A stretch of 64,000 bases of DNA from JAAYTD01 sp964472015 (lineage in GTDB: Bacteria > Bacteroidota > Ignavibacteria > Kapaibacteriales > UBA2268). The stretch lies in assembly GCA_964472015.1 (NCBI GenBank), contig CAYYIP010000002.1, forward strand, positions 124,001 to 188,000, written 5' to 3'. A model generated the notes under the pieces. The model saw only the letters and a program-made list of their open reading frames with translations. It did not search any database and was not told the DNA's origin. Positions 27,305 to 35,638 of this stretch are shown here, piece by piece. Both the position numbers and the translations under genes were made by a program. Every line of letters begins with the position of its first letter. The first letter of the stretch is position 1.

Positions 27305-28354
27305 TTAAAATAATAATCTTATAATAGAGTATAGTATATATGGAGTAAACGAAGTATTTAAAGTTAAAGAATGTTGTTTTACGTTATAATTTTTGAAAAA
27401 AGGTGTTATAATATATTTGTATTCCAAATAGACACTAGTGTTAAAATCTTGTATATTAAATTGCCACCCAAGACCAATATTAGCATAATATTGTATATTT
27501 GCTATATTATTTAATTTTTGATTTTTTAATATAGTTTCTTTTATTTCGCCGTTACTATATCTTAATTCATCTGTATGAGATAAAATATAATTATAAGAGC
27601 TTAAATTATTAATTAAGTTAAATTGGCATCCAAGTCCATATTGTAAATAATAATAAATTTCAAGAGAAGAAATAGAAGAATAAATAATTGCACCATAAAT
27701 TGGATGAACTAAATTTATAGACGTATATATATTTCTATTATTTATTGTTAAAATATTGCATTCCTTGAATTGTATTTTTTCGTCATAACTATTAATATAA
27801 TAATTTGTATATATTGGAGAATATAAATTAAAATAATTTGAATTAAAACCTACTACAGGTTTAATTTTTGTATGTAACAAAGGATATTCAAATATAAGTC
27901 CTATGCTGTAAGAACTATTATCTTTAATATCAAAAAAACCATATTTATCTTCATTTGAGAATTTTTCTTTTTCTTCTATATTTTCTTTAAAATTATTTGC
28001 AGAATATATTGAAGTTAAATTTTTGAATTTATCGGAAATATCTAATGTTCCAACAACATAGTCCCATTTTGTATTTGAAAAAATTAAATTTATAAAAAAA
28101 TTATTAGATAATAGTTTAGGGAAAAAACCTGCTGATGTTTTAAAAACAGGCATCGTATCTAATTCAATAGGTATTTTATTCGATAATTTTTTTGTAGAAT
28201 CAGAATTTATATTATCAAAAAAATCATCGCCCCAGTATTCATACTCTTTTTCTTCTTTTTTAGTTTTTTGCGTTTTTTGTGCAAATAAAATATTATTAGA
28301 AAAACAAAAACTGAATATAAAAGTAATAAAAATTATTTTATATATTGGTATCAT
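27305..28354 (-). CDS. Predicted outer-membrane beta-barrel protein, unknown function
   Basis: 349 residues. Signal peptide MIPIYKIIFITFIFSFCF through LFAQ, then a charged KKEEKEYEYWGDDFFDN stretch. The rest alternates short hydrophobic/aromatic strands with N- and Y-rich turns (for example NIYTSINLVHPIYGAIIYSS, YYANIGLGWQFNIQ and VYLEYKYIITPFF), the pattern of a monomeric outer-membrane barrel. It does not match a family I can name. It follows the vWA-OmpA gene by 40 bases on the same strand and may belong to that envelope cluster. Confidence 0.65.
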   Translation of the reverse strand: MIPIYKIIFITFIFSFCFSNNILFAQKTQKTKKEEKEYEYWGDDFFDNINSDSTKKLSNKIPIELDTMPVFKTSAGFFPKLLSNNFFINLIFSNTKWDYVVGTLDISDKFKNLTSIYSANNFKENIEEKEKFSNEDKYGFFDIKDNSSYSIGLIFEYPLLHTKIKPVVGFNSNYFNLYSPIYTNYYINSYDEKIQFKECNILTINNRNIYTSINLVHPIYGAIIYSSISSLEIYYYLQYGLGCQFNLINNLSSYNYILSHTDELRYSNGEIKETILKNQKLNNIANIQYYANIGLGWQFNIQDFNTSVYLEYKYIITPFFKNYNVKQHSLTLNTSFTPYILYSIIRLLF

Positions 28355-28394
28355 ATATTATGTATAAATTTGCTATGTTATTTAAAATTAATTA

Positions 28395-30071
28395 TTAATC
28401 AACAATAATAAATTCTGTTCGTCTATTTTTTTGTTTATTTTCTTCTGTATCATTAGGAGCTATTGGTCTTGTTTTTCCATATCCCATAACGGATATTCTA
28501 TGAGCTTTAATTCCTAATTTTACTAATTCTTTTTTTACTGAATTAGCTCTTTCTAACGATAATTTTAAATTGTATTCATCGCTACCTTGTGAATCTGTAT
28601 GTCCACAAATTTTTATATTAATATTAGTATTTCTATTTAATTGTGTTGCAATATCGTTTATAATACTTAGTGAACTTTGACTTATAGTTGCTTTATTATA
28701 ATCAAATTCAATATCCATTAAAGTTATAGAACCTACCTCACTAAATTGATTAAACATAGATTTATCATATTCACCTTGACATAATATATTTTTTATATTT
28801 AATTCTGGGATATCTAAAACTACATTTATATTATGTAAATCATTACATACAGGTGGGATATATGTAATTTTATAAAAATTAGTTAATAAATTATATATAT
28901 ATTGGAAAGCATTAGCAAAATCATGAATATTTTTAATTATTATGGCTTGGCCGTCTGTATTTTTGGCAAGTTTTATCATATTAGAAAAATCTGTTATTCC
29001 ATAACAGATAGTGAATACTTTAATTTTATTATTCCTTATTTTTTTTGTTATGTTATCATATTTATTAGAAGTATTCGTTAAATCAAAATCTTCAAAATCA
29101 GTAAACAGAATTATTATTTTTTCATATTCATCAGAATTATCTTCTTTTAATAAAGCTACTGCTGTATCTAAGGCTTTTAATATATTTGTTCCAGCACCGT
29201 ATTTTTTTGCATCCATTCCATTTAATTTAAAATTTTGTTTAAATTCTTCTTTATCATTAGTTGGTTTAACTTCTATTGTAGGAATACTAGTAAACTTAAT
29301 TGCAGATATTTTATCTTTATCTTTTATTTTTGATATTGAATATCTAACAGATTGTTGTAAAATTATTGCTCTTGTTTCTCCCATTGATGATGAATGATCT
29401 AATACGTAACAAATAGAATATAATGGACTTTTTATTTCTCTTATTTCTTGTACTTTTATATTTGTTATTTTGTTAGAAATACCTTTGCAAGAATCCTGTA
29501 TAAATTTCCAGTAATTGTCTTGTTGTTTATTGGTATCTAAATATGGGGAAGCTAAACCAGAAATAAATACTCCATTATTATCTTTAATAGTTACATTTAC
29601 TATTATAGAATCAGGGAAATAATCTGAATTAATTGAGGTAATTTTAGATGTTATAAAATTATTATTTTCCTCAAATTGTTTTTCTAATATTTCAGAGTTT
29701 TTTGTTTCATAACTTGTATCTGTATTATTATTTTTGTTTATTGTTACAGTTATATATTTATTAGAAATAATAATATTATTATTATTATTAGTAGTAGTAT
29801 CTATATCTGTATCTGTATTTTTGTTTATTGTATCTTTATTATTTTGTTTTATAATATCTTCTATATTTATAAAATTTTTATTATAATCTATTTTGTTAGA
29901 TATGTCTATTATTTCAACATTGTTATATATATCAGCATCAGCCATTTGCTTATTTTTTTCTTCTAGAATTTTAGTAGCCTTAACAAATATATAAGTGCAA
30001 CTAGAAAATGTTAATGAAAAACATAAGCTTATAAAGAATAATATTTTGTTTATTAATGAATTTATTTTCAT
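28395..30071 (-). CDS. Lipoprotein with von Willebrand A and C-terminal OmpA domains
   Basis: 558 residues from the ATG at 30071. An upstream start (30131) is possible but lies inside the preceding gene; at 30071 the ATG overlaps that gene's TGA (ATGA), and the protein then opens with a proper lipoprotein signal, MKINSLINKILFFISLCFSL then TFSSC. Next come an Asn/Asp/Thr-rich linker, a vWA domain (about residues 215-400) with MIDAS motif DHSSSMG and ILFTDFEDFD, and an OmpA/Pal domain (about 450-558) with CGHTDSQGSDEYNLKLSLER and GYGKTRPIAPN that binds peptidoglycan. Inferred: an outer-membrane lipoprotein tethered to the wall that uses its metal site to bind a protein partner. Translationally coupled to a T9SS cargo. 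Confidence 0.85.
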   Translation of the reverse strand: MKINSLINKILFFISLCFSLTFSSCTYIFVKATKILEEKNKQMADADIYNNVEIIDISNKIDYNKNFINIEDIIKQNNKDTINKNTDTDIDTTTNNNNNIIISNKYITVTINKNNNTDTSYETKNSEILEKQFEENNNFITSKITSINSDYFPDSIIVNVTIKDNNGVFISGLASPYLDTNKQQDNYWKFIQDSCKGISNKITNIKVQEIREIKSPLYSICYVLDHSSSMGETRAIILQQSVRYSISKIKDKDKISAIKFTSIPTIEVKPTNDKEEFKQNFKLNGMDAKKYGAGTNILKALDTAVALLKEDNSDEYEKIIILFTDFEDFDLTNTSNKYDNITKKIRNNKIKVFTICYGITDFSNMIKLAKNTDGQAIIIKNIHDFANAFQYIYNLLTNFYKITYIPPVCNDLHNINVVLDIPELNIKNILCQGEYDKSMFNQFSEVGSITLMDIEFDYNKATISQSSLSIINDIATQLNRNTNINIKICGHTDSQGSDEYNLKLSLERANSVKKELVKLGIKAHRISVMGYGKTRPIAPNDTEENKQKNRRTEFIIVD

Positions 30072-30790
30072 TGATTTAATATAATAAATGGATAAGAGTG
30101 AATACCTGCTTTTGTTTTTAATACAATCCAATATTTTCCTTCATAGATTTTATTTTTTAGTTCTACATTAAATATAGCCATTCCTATTTTATCTTTATAG
30201 AAATTAAAGTTTTCTATTATATTACCTTTGTTATCATATATATTAAACGTAACATCTGTTGGTATATCAACAGAATATTCAATGAATAATTTAGAATTAA
30301 GTGCTGTAGGATTAGGATATACATTAGATATTTTAGCAATTTTTGCATAATTCAATAAATTATTTTTTGGTTTTAATATAATTGTAATGGTAGTATCGTT
30401 TTCTTTATTATCATCAACCATGATATTATTAAAATACAAATGTGTTATTGAATTATTACCTGCCAATCCTGTTCCATATATATTAAGAACAATAGGTGAG
30501 TCAATTTTATTTGTTACAAAATGATTTACATTTATGTTATAATAATTTTTTTGTAATTCTATATTTATATCTTTGTTTATTTTTATAGAATCTATAAAAA
30601 ATACAGTAGGATTTTCATTTGTTAAATCAAAGGATATAAAATTGTTAATATTATTTGTTTTAATTATATTTTCGATATTAAATTGAATAGATTGACCTGG
30701 CATACAGGTAATTTGGCTATAACAATTATTATTATTAAATATAAAAACAAAATAAAGTATGATATAAAAAATATAATTTAATTGTTTCAT
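30068..30790 (-). CDS. Small exported protein with T9SS sorting domain
   Basis: 240 residues. Signal peptide MKQLNYIFYIILYFVFIFNN, mature start near CYSQ. A beta-sandwich-like body (LNIYGTGLAGNNSITHLYF) is followed by a type A T9SS C-terminal domain (about 155-240) opening NVYPNPTALNSKLFIEY and ending FIILNQ. Function unknown. Its stop overlaps the start of the vWA-OmpA lipoprotein gene (ATGA), and lpxH ends 9 bases upstream; a cargo translated jointly with a wall-anchored vWA protein hints that the two work together. Confidence 0.8.
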   Translation of the reverse strand: MKQLNYIFYIILYFVFIFNNNNCYSQITCMPGQSIQFNIENIIKTNNINNFISFDLTNENPTVFFIDSIKINKDINIELQKNYYNINVNHFVTNKIDSPIVLNIYGTGLAGNNSITHLYFNNIMVDDNKENDTTITIILKPKNNLLNYAKIAKISNVYPNPTALNSKLFIEYSVDIPTDVTFNIYDNKGNIIENFNFYKDKIGMAIFNVELKNKIYEGKYWIVLKTKAGIHSYPFIILNQ

Positions 30791-30799
30791 TTTATTTCA

Positions 30800-31519
30800 T
30801 TATTTTTTTATGAAAATGAGCTCAACTTTACTTCCATCAAATGTTGCAAAACTTGGTTTTTCGAACCATTCACCTAGATTAATATATTGTCCATTTTTAA
30901 AATTAACTATTTCTGCTTTATGTCTATGCCCCATAATAACATAATCAAAGCCTTCATTTATTTTTTGTTTTGCAAAATCTAACATTCCATCTTTTTCACC
31001 ATAATTTTTTTTAGAAGTAACTTCTCTGCTTTTACGAGATGTTTTTAATGCTAATGAAATTCCAAAGTCAGGATGTATTTTTGAATACATAGTTTGACAA
31101 GTTTTATTTCTTAATATTTTTTTTATTAATAAGTATTTTTTATCATTATAAGCTTTTCCATCGCCATGAGATAAGTAAATTTTTTTATTATTTATTGTGC
31201 GAATAATATCTGTTTTTATTATTTCTATATTAAATTCATTTTTAAAAAATTTATTGTGACCAAAATCATGGTTGCCAATTAAATATTCTATTTCAATACC
31301 ATAATCAATTAATTCTGAAAATTTAGATAATGTTCTATAAAAAACACTAGGTATTACATTTTTATATTCAAACCAATAGTCAAAAATGTCACCTAGTAAA
31401 AATAATTTAGTACAATTGTGTTTTATATTATCTAAAAAGTCAATAAATATATTTTCTAATAACTTATCTTTTTCTCTGCTAAAATGTCCAAGATGTATAT
31501 CAGATACAAAGTATATCAT
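30800..31519 (-). CDS. lpxH: UDP-2,3-diacylglucosamine diphosphatase-like metallophosphatase
   Basis: 239 residues. Calcineurin-like dinuclear metal site: D7xH9 (VSDIHLGH), LLGDIFDYW, LIGNHDFGH, LSHGDG and MGHRHKAE. The FDYW and SRKSRE-type elements fit the LpxH family of lipid A synthesis (UDP-2,3-diacylglucosamine to lipid X + UMP, on the inner-membrane face). Bacteroidota LpxH-like proteins have this length. Its presence implies a lipid A-type outer membrane. First of three closely packed minus-strand genes (lpxH, T9SS cargo, vWA-OmpA; gaps of 9 and -4 bases). Confidence 0.85.
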   Translation of the reverse strand: MIYFVSDIHLGHFSREKDKLLENIFIDFLDNIKHNCTKLFLLGDIFDYWFEYKNVIPSVFYRTLSKFSELIDYGIEIEYLIGNHDFGHNKFFKNEFNIEIIKTDIIRTINNKKIYLSHGDGKAYNDKKYLLIKKILRNKTCQTMYSKIHPDFGISLALKTSRKSREVTSKKNYGEKDGMLDFAKQKINEGFDYVIMGHRHKAEIVNFKNGQYINLGEWFEKPSFATFDGSKVELIFIKK

Positions 31520-31583
31520 TTTTTATTAAATTATTTATAAATAAAATATATAAAATTTAAGTAAAACAGTATGACTATTAATT

Positions 31584-32651
31584 TTATAATTGTCTTATAG
31601 CATCTAAAATCATAATAGGTGTTAAACTATCAAGACAAAAATATTCATTTTGATTTTTACAAGTTGGTGAAAAATAACATTTGCATTCATTTTTTGGGCC
31701 TAATATTTTTCCACGTCCATATAATTCAAATTCGTTTGGATTAAATATATTATTCATTAATATAACTTGTTTTTTCAATCCAATTGCTAAATGTAATGCC
31801 ATCGTAACCGCAGTAACAACTATATCACACTCATTCATTAGTGAAGTGAATTTATCGAGGGGGAAATAACCTTTATATTCAGCACCTGTTAATTGAGATA
31901 ATTTTGTATTACGTTCATTTTCTTGTTCGCCGCCTAATAAAATAGGCGTATAATTTTCTTTTTGTAATAATTTTATTAATTCGACCCAATAGTCAAAGTT
32001 CCATAATCTAGAAGTCCATCTACTTCCACAACCTGTATTTAGTCCTATTATTTTTTTTGACTTATCAATATTCCATTCAAAGTTACTTGGTGGATTTAAA
32101 ATATATTCTTCACCATTAAATTTATATCCACAAATCTCAAATATTTCTTCAACATACGTTTTTTTATTTGCTTTATTTACATCATCAAATATTCCAGTTA
32201 GAAATTTATGTTCTGCTAATTTATTATATGGAGCAGGGTTTCCATCTTTTAAATAGAAACCATATTTTTCATCACTATTTATTTTGTTCATTAAAGCACA
32301 AGCATGAGCATCTTTATCTAAATTAATAGCTTTATCAAAATGTATATTTTCTATAATTAAAGTATTTTCTAAAGAAAACATATATTTTTTATCTATTAAA
32401 TCAGGTAAAATTTCAGGTGTATATGTTATCCAATAGATTAATGCGTTTGGATGTTCTTTTTTTAATTTATGTAGTAGTGGAGTAGTACGAATTACGTCAC
32501 CTACTGCTGCTAATTTAATTATTAATATTTTATAATCTATTTTTTTATAATTATCACAATTATAACATTTTTTGTCAGTTTCTTTATGTATTTTACAAGG
32601 AATATGTCCTAAAAAATATTTACAATCTGTATTTATTTTATTTGTATTCAT
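31584..32651 (-). CDS. GT9 heptosyltransferase-like glycosyltransferase with Cys-rich N-terminus
   Basis: 355 residues. GT-B fold of family 9: IIKLAAVGDVIRTTPLLHKL (about 43-62) in the acceptor domain and IGLNTGCGSRWTSRLWNFDY with ILLGGEQENE in the donor domain. GT9 enzymes usually add heptose from ADP-heptose to lipopolysaccharide inner core. Unusual is the first 35 residues, holding C10, C19, H22, C29 and C32 (C-x8-C-x2-H-x6-C-x2-C), and a second cysteine group near the C-terminus (CKCYFSPTC, YFC). Together they look like a structural metal or Fe-S site. The sugar and acceptor are unknown. Stand-alone spacing from neighbours (44-65 bases). Confidence 0.82.
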   Translation of the reverse strand: MNTNKINTDCKYFLGHIPCKIHKETDKKCYNCDNYKKIDYKILIIKLAAVGDVIRTTPLLHKLKKEHPNALIYWITYTPEILPDLIDKKYMFSLENTLIIENIHFDKAINLDKDAHACALMNKINSDEKYGFYLKDGNPAPYNKLAEHKFLTGIFDDVNKANKKTYVEEIFEICGYKFNGEEYILNPPSNFEWNIDKSKKIIGLNTGCGSRWTSRLWNFDYWVELIKLLQKENYTPILLGGEQENERNTKLSQLTGAEYKGYFPLDKFTSLMNECDIVVTAVTMALHLAIGLKKQVILMNNIFNPNEFELYGRGKILGPKNECKCYFSPTCKNQNEYFCLDSLTPIMILDAIRQL

Positions 32652-32694
32652 ATTTGGTATAGAATATTATAAGTAATTATATTTATATAAATAT

Positions 32695-33435
32695 TTATAA
32701 TTTATATTGGAGACCTATATTAAAATTATAAAATGGTTGTAAGTTTTCTTTTGTATCGTAGCTATTTTTTGAATTTAATAACTCTCCAGTTGAAGAATTA
32801 CGGAATAATAAATTATATATTCCTATTGTAAAATTAATATTTACATAAACATTATTTTTTATTTCTCCTTCAACACCACATTTTAATCTTGTTCCTATTC
32901 TAAACGCAGGTTCTTTATCAGTTTCTATTATTTTATTAGCATCTGGATTTGTTTTGTATTTTGTTCCGCCAGAAAAATAATTTTTTAGCATAAAATTAAA
33001 CATAATTTCTGGTCCTGCATATAACTTAGCGTTTTGCCAATCCATATCCCAGAACGCATAATGCCATCCTGTATAAATATCTAATAAATTTATTTCGTGT
33101 TTTGCTACTAATGATGAATTTACAGAAACATCTACTTTTTCTTTTGATGTGAGAAATAGATATTCTAAACCTATTATAAATCGGTTCTCATATTCTTTAT
33201 CTAGAAATAATATAGTTGCAAAGTCTATTCCAGGTTGTATAAATTGCAATCCACCTCCTGAATATGTTTGTTGATTATCGCCAATACCGATGATTTGATA
33301 TTTTGTCGCCATATTATCTGTTAATAATTTCATTGTTGCAAAATTGGCACCAATAGAAATATCTTTTATAAATTGACTATAACAAGGAGGCATTTCTAAA
33401 ATAATAAATATTAATAAATATAATATATGTTTCAT
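32695..33435 (-). CDS. Outer-membrane beta-barrel protein
   Basis: 246 residues with a signal peptide (MKHILYLLIFIILEMPPC, mature start near YSQF). The body has about eight amphipathic strands (DISIGANFATMKLL, NRFIIGLEYLFLTS, YAGPEIMFNFMLKNYF, VYVNINFTIGIYNLLF) and ends in a hydrophobic strand NFNIGLQYKL, as expected for a small barrel. General PorT/OmpA-like barrel class; no specific function. On the minus strand upstream of it two adjacent TAnnTTTG boxes are readable (complement of 33478-33485 and 33486-33493) but neither has a -33 TTTG at the right distance. Confidence 0.7.
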   Translation of the reverse strand: MKHILYLLIFIILEMPPCYSQFIKDISIGANFATMKLLTDNMATKYQIIGIGDNQQTYSGGGLQFIQPGIDFATILFLDKEYENRFIIGLEYLFLTSKEKVDVSVNSSLVAKHEINLLDIYTGWHYAFWDMDWQNAKLYAGPEIMFNFMLKNYFSGGTKYKTNPDANKIIETDKEPAFRIGTRLKCGVEGEIKNNVYVNINFTIGIYNLLFRNSSTGELLNSKNSYDTKENLQPFYNFNIGLQYKL

Positions 33436-33610
33436 TATGTTTTGTTAATAACAATAATAAAGTTTTTCAAAATAATACAAATATACAAAATTATATGAAT
33501 TTTAAATAATTATTTGTTTAACAATTAAAAATGAATTTAAATATTTTTTATTTTATATATTTATAGTAATATATAAGAATATTCACATAATATCATATAT
33601 TAAAAGATAT

Positions 33611-33638
33611 AATAATAATTATATTTATAATTATTATT
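33611..33638. repeat. Pure-AT inverted repeat downstream of uvrC
   Basis: Perfect 13-bp inverted repeat (33611-33623 with 33626-33638) made only of A and T, about 80 bases past the uvrC stop. It may end the uvrC transcript; base composition makes chance likely enough to keep confidence low. The rest of 33436-33716 shows no gene. Confidence 0.35.
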
Positions 33639-33716
33639 AATATTTATAAAGATAGATTATAGTTGGAATTTTATATTTATTTTTTATGAAAAAGTTATTA
33701 TTTATTAAAATTATTT

Positions 33717-35570
33717 TTATTTACTTTCTGATAATTTCTTTCGTAATGCTTCTAGTTGTTTTATATTTATAAATTTTAATAATTCAGTATCATTTGCATT
33801 TCTTATAGCGTTTATAGTTTTAAAATTTAATAATAATTTTTCCTTTGTTAGTTTTCCTATTCCTTTTATGTTATCTAATTCAGATGCGGTTAAATGTTTA
33901 TCACGTAATTTTCTATGAAAAGTTATTGCAAATCTATGAGCCTCATCTCTTAATTGTTGGATAAGTTTTAGACTACTTGATGTTTTTGGTAATATTATAG
34001 AATTGCTATTTTCAGGAATAAATATTTCTTCCAATCTTTTTGCAAGTCCTATTATAGCAATTTTTTTATCTAAATTTAAATCTTTTAATATTCCATAGGC
34101 TGAAGATAATTGTCCTTTTCCACCGTCGATTATTACTAAATCTGGTAATTTTTGATTTTCATCAATAGCTCTTTTAAATCTTCTATAAATAGTTTCACGC
34201 ATTGTAGCAAAATCATCATTTTGAGTAACTTCTTTTGCTTTATATTTTCTATATTCTGATTTTTTAGGTTTACCATCAATAAAAACTACCATTGACGATA
34301 CTATATCAGTACCTTGGAAATGAGAATTATCATAACATTCAATTCGTTTTGGTAATATTTTTAGGTTTAAATCTTTTTGTAATGTTGCTACTGCATAAGG
34401 TATTTTTTGTTCTCTTTTTTCTATTATTAATAAATATTCTTTTAGTATAAATTCGGCATTATTATTTGCCATTTCAACTAATTTATGTTTATCGCCTATT
34501 TGGGGGACTTGGATACTAACTGTTTGTTTTTTTATATTACTTAACAAAGATAAAATATATTCTTCTTGTTCTATTTCATTTGGTATTAATAATTCTTTTG
34601 GTATGTTATCTGAATTCATATACCATTTTTCTATAGTACGTTCTAGGATTTCACTTTCAGTTGCAAAGCTAGTATTTGTTATAATAAAGTGATGTTTACT
34701 TATTAATTTTCCTTCTCTTATATTAAAAACTAATGTACAGGCATAATTATCATTTAAGGCAATTCCAAATACATCACGATCTATTAAATCAGTTGATACA
34801 ATTTTTTGTTTTGCAGAAAATTCGTTTAATAATTCAATTCTTTTTTTGGTGTCAGCAGCTTTTTCATATTCAAGATTTTCTGCATAAGAATACATTAAGT
34901 TTTCTAGGTTTTTTATTAAATTTTTTGTTTTTCCTAGTAAAACTTGCGTTACCATTTTTATATTATCGTTATATTCCTTTTTTGATATTTCATTAATGCA
35001 AGGTGCCTTACATTTTTTTATATAATATTCTAGACAGGGTTTAGCATTTTGTTTTATAGAATTTGATGATATTTTTTTGTTACAGGTTCGTATTTGAAAT
35101 ATATTAAATAGTGTATTTAGAATAAATTTTATACTTTTTATATCGGTATATGGACCTAAATATATAGATCCATCTTTGATTATTTTTCTAGTGAAAATTA
35201 TTTGAGGGTATTCTTCATTAGTAACTTTTATAAAAGGATAAGTCTTATCATCTTTTAGCATTATATTATATCGTGGCTTATATTTTTTTATTAAATTATC
35301 TTCTAAAATAAAAGCTTCTGCTTCTGAATCTACAATAATAACCTCTACGTCATTAATTTTTGAAATTAATGCAGTTGTTTTAGCATCTTTTATATGTCCT
35401 GATTGGAAATAAGAACGAACCCTATTACGCAAATTTTTTGCTTTACCTACATAAATAATTTTTCCTAATTTGTCTTTATATTGATAAATACCGGGACTAG
35501 TAGGTAAAAGAGCAATCTTATTTAAGAATTTGATAGGATAATTAGAATTTGTATAGAGTTGTTTTTGCAT
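33717..35570 (-). CDS. uvrC: UvrABC excinuclease subunit C
   Basis: 617 residues, normal length. GIY-YIG nuclease for the 3' incision at about residues 20-100 (SPGIYQYKDKLGKIIYVGKA), followed by four cysteines C163, C179, C187 and C191 whose last spacings (8 and 4) match the [4Fe-4S] ligands of E. coli UvrC; a UVR coiled coil near 215-250 binds UvrB; then the RNase H-like domain for the 5' incision (ECYDNSHFQGTDIVSSMVVF, IIDGGKGQLSSA, LRDEAHRFAITFHR) and C-terminal HhH motifs (LDNIKGIGKLTKEKLL). Nucleotide excision repair. Confidence 0.97.
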   Translation of the reverse strand: MQKQLYTNSNYPIKFLNKIALLPTSPGIYQYKDKLGKIIYVGKAKNLRNRVRSYFQSGHIKDAKTTALISKINDVEVIIVDSEAEAFILEDNLIKKYKPRYNIMLKDDKTYPFIKVTNEEYPQIIFTRKIIKDGSIYLGPYTDIKSIKFILNTLFNIFQIRTCNKKISSNSIKQNAKPCLEYYIKKCKAPCINEISKKEYNDNIKMVTQVLLGKTKNLIKNLENLMYSYAENLEYEKAADTKKRIELLNEFSAKQKIVSTDLIDRDVFGIALNDNYACTLVFNIREGKLISKHHFIITNTSFATESEILERTIEKWYMNSDNIPKELLIPNEIEQEEYILSLLSNIKKQTVSIQVPQIGDKHKLVEMANNNAEFILKEYLLIIEKREQKIPYAVATLQKDLNLKILPKRIECYDNSHFQGTDIVSSMVVFIDGKPKKSEYRKYKAKEVTQNDDFATMRETIYRRFKRAIDENQKLPDLVIIDGGKGQLSSAYGILKDLNLDKKIAIIGLAKRLEEIFIPENSNSIILPKTSSSLKLIQQLRDEAHRFAITFHRKLRDKHLTASELDNIKGIGKLTKEKLLLNFKTINAIRNANDTELLKFINIKQLEALRKKLSESK

Positions 35571-35638
35571 ATTTTATATATTTAAATCAAAAGACAAAAA
35601 TATAAAACAAAAAAATTAAAAATTATTATTATATAAAT

